Assembly: GCA_018398765.1 (NCBI GenBank)
Contig: JAHBMJ010001461.1
Span: 27,452 to 79,951 of the forward strand
Origin: Chromera velia
Taxonomy: Eukaryota; Sar; Chromeraceae
Direction: 5' to 3'
DNA: 52,500 bases
The translations under genes were made by a program, and so were the position numbers. Numbering within the stretch: position 1 is the first letter of the stretch; every line of letters begins with the position of its first letter. Positions 30,444 to 40,366 of this stretch are shown piece by piece. The notes beneath the pieces were generated by a model, which was not told the DNA's origin, ran no database searches, and worked only from the letters and a program-made list of their open reading frames with translations.

Positions 30444-33400
30444 TGTGTGTGCGCACGCGCGCGTGTGTGTGTGTTGTCTGTTTACGGAACAAATCCGAAA
30501 CAGCGTCCTGCGATCCGGGAACTGCGCGTAAAGAGAGCGAGAGAGAGAGCAACAAAGCAAAAAAAGGGGGCACGCGAGGGCACGGGGGGGGGAGCGAGAG
30601 GGGGGAGAAGAGCCTTTGCCGAGTCGCAACTGAGTAAGCAAAAAGGGAGGAAGGATTTTAGAAGGTTATTCAAAGTCAGTTGAACACGATCTTTTAATGA
30701 GTGCTTTCACGAAGAGACTGAAATCGGGTGTGGTGCCTGCGGTCCTGAGCTCATGTCTCATGACCGTCAAAACACTTGTTCACTTCTGTTAGTCACAGAC
30801 CCATGCAGAAGAGTTCTTCATGTTCTGCTGATCATCCCGAAAAGCGACAGCTAGTCAGCTTGAATCATGATTGCTTGAAATGTGTTGTGCAGCGCTTGAG
30901 CTTCCGCATTCAAGCGAGAAAGACGATCTGAATACCGAGGTTGGCGTACCTTGTCAAAGAGACTCCTGAGAACTTTCATTTGAATGTACACCTCCGAATC
31001 TTCTCTGTTGTAGGCCTCGCACGCTCTCCAGATCTGCGTCATTCCATTCATTCATTCATTCATTCATTCATTCGTCCGTGCATTCATTCATGCATGCATG
31101 CAGCCATTCACTCACTCACCCACTCTCCCATTCACGCACTCAGGCAGCCGTTCATTAACCCATCCTTTGATTCACTTGATCGTTCATTTGAAAGTGAAAA
31201 GGCAGAAAGGCAAAGTACACGTGCGACGCGAAGGAAAGTTGTGGAGACCGAGCACATTCAACGAAACGAAGACAGCGGAACAGAACGAACACACCTTCTG
31301 GATGTCAGACCAGAACTCCTGCGGCTTGGTGTAAACCCGGTAGTACAGCTTTGCGTAGATCTGCATACGAGCGGTGCCATGAAAAACAGTCATTTCCGTC
31401 AGCAAAAGATGACACGCAACTGCGTATTTCTTCTTCCAAGTCTTCATGGAACCGCACGCGCTGTGTGCTGTGCTATTCATTTCAGCTTCCTTTCAAAAGA
31501 GGTGCCCCTGCAACGATTTGCCCACCGTGACTCTGCAAGGAAGGATCTGCATGCTTCACTGACATGGAAACATAATACTTTTCTGCATGACACAAAAACG
31601 AATGTATGCTGTGGAGTTGCGCTTGCACAAAGTAAAATGCAAGCAGACGAAGACGCGCAAAGAGACAGGGCTTGCTGTGGGAACCAGCAGACCAGATCAA
31701 AACCTACTTCGTGAGTCTCTCAGAGGGCGCGCGGGCGTTTTTGTCTGCGTGCGAGAGAATGTGTGCGTGAGAGAGAATGTGCGCGCGTATGCGAGGGAGT
31801 GCGTGCGTGTGTGTGTATGAGGGGGGGGGNGGGGGGGGGGGGGGCATCCAACAACCACAAAAAAGAGGAACACAAACAAGGTCCCACCACTACACCTCAA
31901 AAGTGTGAAGTGAGAGAAGCACTCTCTATCTCTCTCTCACTCACTCACTCCCTCTCTCACTCACTCACTCACTCACTGACCTGAGTGAAGTCCATGGGTT
32001 GTTTGACGATGCGGGAATACCCAGGGGCGTCTCTCTCCTCTTCCACGGGACGGAGGAAGGGCAGCGCGTACTTCACCCCCCTGCGCTCGAAGACCGCCAT
32101 TGCGTCCTGCATGAATGCACTCACTCACTCACTCACTCACTCACGCATCCATGCATGCATTCTTTTTTTGGAACGTGCATCGAGTCGCTGGTGTGGCAAC
32201 AGTCTCGGACATAAATTGAGCTGCATGGACCATTACGTGTCTTCTTGACGATGTTCATGCCCCTTCATCCTGTCGAGCAGCGTCATCTCAACCTCTTGTG
32301 ATCGCAAAAACAGGGCCGAGAGAGACGTAAAAAAAGAAATGCACACACAAACGAACAAACAGGCAAGAAGCGCAGGAGCGTATCGATATAGTCTGCGCGG
32401 ACCAAATCGAGTCCCTGTCCAGAAACAAAAATATTTGTATGGAAGTCCTGAGCCAGTTTGCTGGAAAGCAGTTCACCATTAATCTTGAATTCGAAATCTG
32501 CCCTGCTTTTGTAGACTTGCCGAACGTTAGACCCCAATGTACGGGCTGACGGCGATGGCGCATACTCATGATAGTGTATGAAATCCACGGGCGCACTGCG
32601 CGCATTGCGCGCACTTCAAAATTCGATCGACTGGCTGACTGACCAGAATGGCGATGCAGCTTTGAAGCCATGACGAAAGATTCTTCGGTGCTTGCTCCGC
32701 CATCGTCGGGTAACAGGCTCTGCACGGAATCGATTAGCGACGTAGCGTCATGCATGGATTGATTCGTCAAAAGAGCATGCAGCTGTAGGAAAGAATTCCT
32801 GGTGGTGCCAAGAAATTAATGGATCTAAACAATACACCGGACAAATGTTGCGAGACGGAAAGTGAAGAGAAGAGAATCACAAAAAGGCGGCGCGCGAACG
32901 AACGAAAACAAACACATGCACGCACAGGCGCACGCGCGCGCGCGCACTCACGCACACTCACACGCACAGACACATGCACACGCGCACACAGGCAGCGTGC
33001 GCGCTCGATGGAGAGGGAAAGAGAGCGATCGAGAGAGACGACTATGCCTGCCTGCCTTCCTGCCTGACCGGAAGAGATCAGAGCAGTCAACAATTCTCTC
33101 CACCTCCGGGGACGCCACCAGCTCGTCGTCCACGTCGCTCTCGATCTGTACATAGATGGGGAGGGAGCGGATCAGCAAGAGGGGGGGAGTGGCAAAATGG
33201 GATGGGATGAGACGGAAAGAGATGCGAAGAGACAGAAAAAGGGAAAGAAAACAAAGTCGGACACACACAAAACGTGGAGAAAGGGAAACCCTGCCTTCCT
33301 TCCCACTCTTGTCTGCAGCACACCCGGTTGTGCAAGTACACAAACGGACGGACACGAGGGTGCTCTCGGCATAAAGAACAAGAACAGATAAGTACCCGCA

Positions 33401-33914
33401 CAGTTTCATTGCGCGCAAGGTCTCAGTTCTTGACTGTTGAAACTCATGCTTGATTGCAGTCATTGCGCAACGAATCCCATTCTGGTAAAACATGAAAGCA
33501 GAGAGCCGTGGAAGCAGCACTCATTTGGATGCCCCCCACGGGAGCAAATATGCCCCCAGGCTTTCTTTCAATTATCTGCCTGTCAGTGAGAGCATACGTA
33601 ACACTAAAAGCAGCAAAGGCACAGCAAGAAAATACGCAAAGAAGAGAGAAAGCACACACGCTCTCACACACAGTGACACACACGCATATGCGTACTTGTG
33701 GAAGCAAACGGAAGGTCTCTTCTGCCGCTCCTGCTGCCGAAGCTCTCTCCCTTTCTCTTCTCAGACTCTCCTCCTCATCCTGTCGGACCTCGTCCATCTT
33801 CCTGTTGAAACTGCACAGGTCAGATCAGGGCAGAACAGAGAGGACGTCCATCCACCGAGTCACCCACCTCACTCCCTATGCTCTCCACAGATGCTCTTCT
33901 CACTCATCTGATTT

Positions 33915-33951
<37 letters not shown>

Positions 33952-36081
33952 GTGTGAGTGTGTGTGTGTGTGTGTGTGAGTGAGTGAGTGAAGAAGTTTC
34001 AATCTTTCATGTTCTCTCTCCACTCTTGTCTCTGTGACAGCCACTCCATACACTGCCTCTCCCTCCCATACAATCAACAGCGACGCGAGGGAAGGGAGGG
34101 AGCAGGTCTGCCAGAAGAATGAATAGTCACTCACTCACTCACTCACTCACTCACTTACGCACTCACAGTTGCGCGCGGATGAACCATACAGACAGCCACT
34201 GGCGGAAAGATGCATGGATCTTCTTAGAAGCCCACCCTTCTCTTTCCCCTCAAAAGCATCTCTTCCCTTCTTCTTCCCTCACTTCTGTTCCTTTCTGTGC
34301 GGACTCCCTCTCTCTCTCACACACACCGACCGACCGACTGACTGACCGAGCCAATTTCTTCATTGCGCCATCGCAGTCGGGGTCTCTGTCGAGGATCTCC
34401 TCAACGCTCAGCCAGTCGCTTGCGTGCACGTACGACTGCCCTGTCCACTTGACCTGTAGGAATTTAGAGAGAACAAAAACAGAGAGCTAGAGACGTGTGG
34501 CATGCATAGAGCGCAGGGAGGGGCATGGAATCGGGGGGTGATTGGGAGGGAGGGAATGTGCACTTCCTGAATTTCCGGAGAGAGGACCGTCAAGACAAAA
34601 AAACAAACACCAGACGCACCAGCCGTGGCTGGGAGTAAGAACGATGGAAATGCAGGAAAACCAACACCGAATCACACCCACACCCACACCCTCCAACAAT
34701 TTAGCCACACACAAATACACGCACGGTCTTACACTCCCACTCACTCAAAGAGACCTGCACGCTCCCGCATGTGGACATCCATTTATGTGTATGCACGCGC
34801 ACGCTCTCAAACAAAATCACGCCCCTACACTGACCACGTCTGCAGACTTTTCAAACTGCTTCTCATTCATTCAAAATGGACTGACTGACAACGTAAAGAT
34901 ATTTTCCGAACTCCTTCTCCTCCCTCTCTCGTTTCTGCTGAGTGTTTAGCTTGAAGTGAGACCACCGACTGCCGACACCAGACGGAACGGAAGGAGAAGG
35001 TGACGGAGACGGAGAGACCGCAAGCTTTTCTTCTTCGTTTTCATTCTCGTCGTTTTCTTTTCCATTGTCCTCATCCGTCTTCTTTCCTGGGCCCTCTCCA
35101 TCTGCCTGCTCCCTTTTATTCTCATCAACTCGTTCTGGCTGTTTCCCATTGCTCCCTTCTTCTCCTCCGTTTTCCTTCTCTTTCTCTCCTTCCTCCGCAT
35201 CGCCTCTCTCTTTTCCGTTTCGGTCTCCCTCGCTTTGTGTACATTCAAGTTCTTCGTCTCCTTTTTTGTCATCCGTCATTCCCTTTACATCTGCCCCTGC
35301 CTCTGCCTCTTTCTGCTCGCCTTCACCTTCACCGTCTTTTGCGGAAGGAGGCTTTGACGGAGAGGCAGATGCTCCCTCATCATCCCCATGCGATTGTGCC
35401 TGTTCCTGTTCTCGCTCGGCCCCCTCATCATCTGCCTCCTCTGAGAGCTTCGGGACTTTCGCAGACGCAGCCCCTCCTCTCCCTCTGCCCCTCCCTCTCC
35501 CCCCCCTCCCCCTCCCAGCAGACCCCCTCCCCGCCCCCCTGCCTCCCCTGCCCGACCCCCCTCGTCCTACCTCTCCCTTCTTCCTCCCGCTGCGTGTGCG
35601 CATTTCATCTTTCCCTGCTTCCTCCCTCTCATCCTCCGTCTCTACCCAGTCCTCCCTTTTCTTCCTCTTCAGAATTCTCTCAACCGAAGGAAGAATCTCC
35701 AGAGGGATCACGGCAGGGTCCAGGACTGACGAGTGGTTGGACTGCAGTCGCGGGTCCGGAAAGGAAGGAACAGAGGAGGGAAAAAGGAAGAAACGAGAAA
35801 AGGAAAAGAAAAAACAACAGTCTGTGTACTGCAAGACCAGATCTGGTGAGAGCACACCAGCCGACATCGATTCGCGCGTCTCCATCCAGTCAACAAGCCA
35901 GCCAGACAGCCAGAAAGCCAGGAAGAGAGACAGCCAGACAGACCAGATCGTTCTTTCTTTTTCTCTCTCTTCTGCCACTCCATCCCTTTTCTCTTGTTTT
36001 TGTGTGCTTCTGTCTTCCTTCCTTTCTTTTTTTTTTTTTCTTTTTTTTTTTCTTCTTTCTTTCTTTCTTTATTTTTTTTTT

Positions 36082-36121
<40 letters not shown>

Positions 36122-36273
36122 TTTCTTTTTTCTTTCTTCTTTTTCTTTCTTTCTTTCTTTCTTTCTTTCCTTCCCTCCTTCCTTTCTTTCTTTCTTTCTT
36201 TTTTTTGTTTGTTTTTCTTTCTTTCTTTCTTTCTTGCTTTCTTTTATTTTTTTCTTTCTTTCTTTTTCTTTTT

Positions 36274-36326
<53 letters not shown>

Positions 36327-36372
36327 TCTTTCTTTCTTTCTTTCTTTCGTTTTCTTTCTTTCTTTCTTTCTC

Positions 36373-36412
<40 letters not shown>

Positions 36413-36706
36413 TTTTTTTTTCTTTTGTTCTTTCTTTCTTTATTTTTCTTTCTTTCTTTCCTTCCTTCCTTCCTTCCTTTTCTTTCTTTCTTTCTTTCCG
36501 TTCTTTGCATTTCTTCTTTTGGTGAGCACTCTGATAGGCGGACAGAAAGACAGACAAACAGATACACTGTATGACTTCTTTTTCTTTCTTTTGCCTCTTG
36601 AAACAAAAGTACAACAAGACAAAACCATTCGGACAATCAGAGAAAGCATCGACAATCAGACAGGTGGAAGAAAGCCCGAAGGTGACAAACTGAAGCGCCC
36701 CTTGAA

Positions 36707-36741
<35 letters not shown>

Positions 36742-36848
36742 AAGAAAGAAAGAAAGAAAAGAAAGAAAAGAAAGAAAAGAAAGGAAGGAAGAAAGAAAGA
36801 GAGAAAGAAAGAAAGGAAGAGAGAGAGAAAGAAAGACAGAAAGAAGGA

Positions 36849-36879
<31 letters not shown>

Positions 36880-36915
36880 GAAGAAAGAAAGAAAGGAAGG
36901 AAGGAAGGAAGGAGG

Positions 36916-36949
<34 letters not shown>

Positions 36950-37995
36950 AAGCAAGCAAGCAAGCAAGCAAGAAAGAAAGAAAGAAAGAACCGGCCTCAG
37001 ATCGATCATCCAGGCTGTCTCCGTCTCCCCAGGCCCCTTCTTCTAGGAGGGCTTTCACTTGAACGCTGCATGCAGGGGAGGCGTGCGTGTGCGTGAGTTT
37101 GTATGCGTGCAACCGATCAAACTGTGTGTGCCTGGCTGTGCATTCATCTCTCGTTCGTGTGTTGCCATGTGCAGCTCGTTCGGTCTGTACTCTCTGAGCC
37201 AGAGAGACAGGCATGTGGAAACGCAGGCAAGCAGACGAAAAGGCGGGTAGACGGGTCGCTAGAGAGGAAGGCGTGTCCGAGGAGGAACAACAAGGAGCGG
37301 GTACAACATACGCACGCTTCAAGGAAATATGCATGTGGCCGCTGGGGTCTGACACAAGAACAACAGTGAGTGAAAGGCTGGCCGACGGGTAGAGCGAACC
37401 TCAGTCCGGTGTTTCGAGCACGACGGCCGAGGTTCTCCCGATTTGAGGCCTGATGGGGGAAGGGACAAACAGAGCGGAAGGGAGGAGAGGAGAGGACAGA
37501 AGAACGTGGGCATTCTCTGTGCCGTTTGCTGTGGTCCATTTAACGGCAGAGAGCGGTCAAAACAAATGGAAATTGGCGCACCCTTCGCATACAGGGCCTG
37601 CAGAAACCGTGGCTTTCAAGCAGAGATTGGAAGACAAATTTAGCAGGGCATAGACAAACAAGAAGCGCAGCACCGAGAATCGCAATTCACATAAAAGGAA
37701 TATATTCAGCAGAAAAAATAAGAATTACGTCCGTTTTTTTGTTCGCCAGCGAATCTGCACAACCACCAAAACGATGCATCTGTCTTAGGTCCCCCCCCTT
37801 GACAGAACACAGGCAGGCAGGCAGGCAGGCAGGTCAACGAGGCTTACTGACAGGCATCGCCACCAGAGTCGCCGACGCACCCACCCCTCCCACTGCTGCT
37901 GAGAATTCTTCGTCTCCGTCTCCGTCCATCATTTCGTCCTCCTCGTCTCTTACCCGCTTGCGCCCTCTGGAGGGGCGTGTGGACGCACGAGACAT
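23901..37995 (-). CDS. Chromodomain-bromodomain-chromodomain protein, no SNF2 ATPase
   Basis: 22 exons: 37848-37995, 37729-37754, 37400-37449, 36992-37065, 34893-35725, 34347-34453, 33696-33810, 33092-33145, 32644-32782, 32361-32545, 31981-32106, 31295-31360, 30950-31033, 30236-30319, 29791-29880, 29059-29082, 28460-28542, 26484-26598, 26234-26323, 25259-25333, 24601-24739, 23901-24007. They join to 2814 nt, or 937 aa; exons at 33092-32361 are the least certain. Start is a basic/acidic tail ([20 protein letters not shown]). Chromodomain 1 begins [13 protein letters not shown] and, after about 235 residues of RG-rich and acidic insert, resumes [19 protein letters not shown]. The bromodomain runs from [11 protein letters not shown] through QPMDFTQ to ACEAYN (acetyl-lysine Asn) and VLRSLFDK. 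Chromodomain 2 is [24 protein letters not shown], like the second chromodomain of CHD remodelers. The tail is Pro/Gly-rich. It probably reads methyl- and acetyl-lysine marks on histones. Confidence 0.83.
24361..24386. repeat. (GGGA)n microsatellite in intron
   Basis: Tandem GGGA units in the last intron of the chromo-bromo-chromo gene. Confidence 0.9.
25953..26968 (+). other. Possible antisense nested exon pair with R3H-like segment
   Basis: On the plus strand, inside introns of the chromo-bromo-chromo gene, a frame around 25953-26141 reads [16 protein letters not shown], then [19 protein letters not shown]. This resembles an R3H motif (Arg-x3-His after a Leu-Pro) that binds single-stranded nucleic acid. 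It can splice in phase from AGG|GTGTCA to an exon 26786-26968 that has a strong TTTTTTTCACAG acceptor and ends in an acidic tail and stop. No start exon was found. The codon-like quality may be chance. Confidence 0.25.
26340..26406. repeat. (CT)n-(CA)n microsatellite in intron
   Basis: CT then CA dinucleotides in an intron of the chromo-bromo-chromo gene. Confidence 0.9.
27104..27300. repeat. (CA)n-(GA)n-(CTTT)n compound repeat in intron
   Basis: CA, GA, CAGA and CTTT runs in series in the 28459-26599 intron. Confidence 0.9.
28150..28198. repeat. (CA)n microsatellite in intron
   Basis: About 24 CA units, same intron. Confidence 0.95.
29125..29203. repeat. (TA)n-(GT)n microsatellite in intron
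   Basis: TATG/TATA followed by GT dinucleotides, just before the tiny 24-nt exon 29059-29082 in transcription order. Confidence 0.9.
30397..30476. repeat. (CT)n-(GT)n microsatellite in intron
   Basis: CT then GT run with a CGCGCG core, in the intron 30320-30949. Confidence 0.9.
31821..31844. repeat. Poly-G homopolymer containing an N
   Basis: G tract with a single N at 31830, in the intron between bromodomain exons. Same situation as 16508-16529. Confidence 0.9.
33914..33992. repeat. (GT)n-(GTGA)n microsatellite in intron
   Basis: GT and GTGA units in the intron 33811-34346. Confidence 0.9.
36025..36500. repeat. Large (CTTT)n array in intron
   Basis: About 475 bp of CTTT/TTTC with short poly-T and CCTT variants in the intron 35726-36991 of the chromo-bromo-chromo gene. 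Complementary to the GAAA array at 36717-36990 in the same intron. Confidence 0.95.
36717..36990. repeat. Large (GAAA)n array in intron
   Basis: About 275 bp of GA, GAAA and GGAA units ending at the donor-side boundary of the exon 36992-37065. Forms an inverted pair with 36025-36500. Confidence 0.95.
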
Positions 37996-38752
37996 CTTCA
38001 GTAAGCTTGCCGATCAGCCAGTCAGTTAACTTAAGAATAAATCAGAGCACGTCAACCTGTGCGTCACCCGGACTTCGTCGCCGCCTCTAGTGCAGGGGAG
38101 TACGACCGTCAGGGAAGACAGGAGAGAGCAAGTCAGATGTCCAGAAGACAAGCCGTAACGTAGAATGGGGGATTGGTGTCTTGACCGAGATGCCCGTCTC
38201 CCGAGAACGACCGGGAGGCGGGCGGACTTAGCTTGGAGACGATCTCACAAAGTTGCACTTGCCAAAATTTCGCATACAGACGAATCGATGTCTAAACACA
38301 CAATTCAGGTGCTTTAATGAAATGAGTAAGCCTCAGTTGGTATCCCGACATCTAGCTTCAGCGACGAGAGATGACGAGAGAGCTAGCTGCATGAAGATGG
38401 GGTTGAAAAAGCGCCGCGGCGCCGCCGCGTTTCGCGGTCCGGGCCGCCCGCGGCGGCGGCGGCGTGCACCGCGCCTTAATTTTTGCTGCACTGCAGCTGC
38501 AGGGTCCGCGGCCGGGGTCCGGGGTATAGCTCAAAATGAAAAACGCACTCACGGCATCTCACTAGCTGCCATCTAGCTGCCTATAGCTGCCTTGCAATGC
38601 CTTGCATATGATCTTGCATGTCTCGATCATAGATGGTGAACGATCGCACAACTGGTCCTGACTGATCCACGTCGAGGTGGCTTCACAAAACGATGTGTTA
38701 GTCGAGGACCCAGGAATTGTGAAGTTTGTATTGCAATTTGTGAACCGATCAG
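37996..38752. promoter_or_regulatory. Divergent intergenic region with GC-rich core
   Basis: A 757-bp gap between two divergent genes. 38405-38520 is a dense GC island (GCGCCGCGGCGCCGCCGCG and related palindromes) set in average sequence, much like 4258-4370. It probably holds both promoters. No TATA box is obvious. Confidence 0.5.
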
Positions 38753-40366
38753 ATGTATCATTGTCAGGGGTGCGGAGTGGAGACAAGCGAACGTCTCTGT
38801 TGTCCGAAGTGTCAAAAATACGGGCGAGCTTCCTTCTTCTGTAGCCAAGAGTGCTTTCACCAAAATTGGAGTCAGCACAACAAATTGCACACCGTAATCA
38901 AGCAGTCTGTAAAGGCAAATGAAAGACGAAAAGGTCAACAGCAGGAAGAGAAGAAGGAGGGGTTGGGGGAAGGAGCACAAGGGCAACACTCGCTCATTGC
39001 TGCCTCCTCGTCCTTGCCCGAAGGTTCCTCGACCGACGGCAGTGGTGCCAACGGAGTTGATCCGTCCGGAGAGTCTTCATCGATAGAGCATTCCGGATCC
39101 TTTAAATTAAAGCGCTCCTCAGTTAATTCCTTCGCCGTGGGGGCATGGCAGTCAGCTTGCCGTCTCCTCGGAGTATCTGCAAGCAGTGGCCCCGTGCCAG
39201 TCACAGTTGGGGCGCCCACATTAGCCACGGGGTCGCGCCACCTCTCCCCTCGCTCAAGAGCCTTCCGATCTTCGAGTCAGGACGGTCCGTTGCCCGGGCC
39301 CTTGCCGGGGTCCCCCTCGCTTCATCAACAGAAGCAGCATGGGGCAGGGGGGAGACGACCGTCAAAGATTGGTGGGGTTCTTGTTGTCCTCTGTTGTGCT
39401 GCTTTTGTTTGTTGTATCTTTTGGCTTTTTCTTCTAGATCCTGGAAATCGATCTCGGAGGAGTAAGGAAAGGCATCAAGACCGGGAGAGAGAGAGGCAGG
39501 AAGCGGGAATGGAAGAAAATGGTGGTCCCGCAAGTCTGGCTGTTCCTGCTTTGTCTGCGGAACAGGAGACGCCAGGGTTGAGTATCGTCGCAGAAGAGAA
39601 AGAGCAGAAACTTGAATTGAGGGGGGACTCCAGTGGGCTTGAGGAGGATTCTTCTCGGTCCTCGTCCTCCTCTGGCCCCGCAGCTGGAACGGCCTTTCTG
39701 GCTCCTTCTGAACCGAAGGGTCAGACTGTGGTTGAGCAGATAGCAGAGCTGAGAGAGGTTGTAACTCGCCTCGAGGCACGTCTTTTCGAACATTCAGGCC
39801 TCATTCGAGACCTCTCCTCTTCCGTGGCTGCGATGCAAGGGACGCACACGCACCCCCCTTCTGGGGACGAATCGGATAATAGGGGTGGGGGGGACGTAAC
39901 AGGAGGAATAGGTAGTCAGGGGGGGGACGCAGGTGGCCCTGGAGAGGAAGCAGAGCGCAACCAACTAACGCTTCTCCATGCCGGTAATAAGGATAAGGGG
40001 GTGTTTGGAACGGATGCAATGTCTGTGGGGGCAGTTGGGGTGAGGAAGGAACAAGAAGTGGGCGTGGTGGGTCCGGAAGGGGACCGGGAGGACCGGGGCC
40101 TCGGCTTCAGTCACGGGCACCATAAAGGTCGTCATCATAAGGGGCATGCGGGGGCATCTGGTGTGGGAGCGGTTGGGCGCGAAGGAGACCAAGAGGGCCT
40201 GCAACAAATGGAGGGGAGCGAACAAAGGCGCGCTGTGCAAATGGACGAGGGGGGATTGTGGAGAGACACGAATAGTAGTGCTGGGTTGCCAGAAATGGAA
40301 AAAAAAGGAGAAGCCTTTCATTTGGGGCATGCTCCATTGGATGCCATTGGCTCTTCATCAGTTTAG
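38753..40366 (+). CDS. Intronless single-pass membrane protein with MetAP1-type C6H2 zinc finger
   Basis: One uninterrupted frame, 537 aa, in a region where the other protein genes with complete models have nine or more introns. Residues 4-46 form a zinc finger of the kind found at the N-terminus of methionine aminopeptidase 1: Cys4, Cys7, Cys16 or 17, Cys20, Cys30, Cys34, His42, His46, with FFCSQECFHQNWSQHNKLH as the signature. No peptidase domain follows. A hydrophobic span at about 207-228 (GGVLVVLCCAAFVCCIFWLF) is flanked by basic residues on both sides. A short coiled coil follows at about 326-347 (VVEQIAELREVVTRLEARL). The rest is Ser/Gly/Glu-rich, with a His/Gly/Lys cluster near 440. 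In MetAP1 the finger helps ribosome association, so a membrane-anchored ribosome or tail-anchored factor is one guess. The lack of introns fits a retrogene. Confidence 0.8.
   Translation: MYHCQGCGVETSERLCCPKCQKYGRASFFCSQECFHQNWSQHNKLHTVIKQSVKANERRKGQQQEEKKEGLGEGAQGQHSLIAASSSLPEGSSTDGSGANGVDPSGESSSIEHSGSFKLKRSSVNSFAVGAWQSACRLLGVSASSGPVPVTVGAPTLATGSRHLSPRSRAFRSSSQDGPLPGPLPGSPSLHQQKQHGAGGRRPSKIGGVLVVLCCAAFVCCIFWLFLLDPGNRSRRSKERHQDRERERQEAGMEENGGPASLAVPALSAEQETPGLSIVAEEKEQKLELRGDSSGLEEDSSRSSSSSGPAAGTAFLAPSEPKGQTVVEQIAELREVVTRLEARLFEHSGLIRDLSSSVAAMQGTHTHPPSGDESDNRGGGDVTGGIGSQGGDAGGPGEEAERNQLTLLHAGNKDKGVFGTDAMSVGAVGVRKEQEVGVVGPEGDREDRGLGFSHGHHKGRHHKGHAGASGVGAVGREGDQEGLQQMEGSEQRRAVQMDEGGLWRDTNSSAGLPEMEKKGEAFHLGHAPLDAIGSSSV

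Noticed and set aside
32238-32294. Possible exon reading [18 protein letters not shown] upstream of the bromodomain.
   Set aside because: It would end in phase 2 whereas the first bromodomain exon needs phase 0. The model works without it.
33396-33481. Possible extra exon ([20 protein letters not shown]) in the chromo-bromo-chromo gene with good acceptor and donor.
   Set aside because: Its end phase (2) does not fit the next exon (phase 0), while skipping it keeps the frame. It may be an alternative exon.
35994-37046. Long frames made of Phe/Leu/Ser or Lys/Glu/Arg across the CTTT and GAAA arrays.
   Set aside because: Repeat artefacts within an intron. The phase-consistent exons on the minus strand bracket them.
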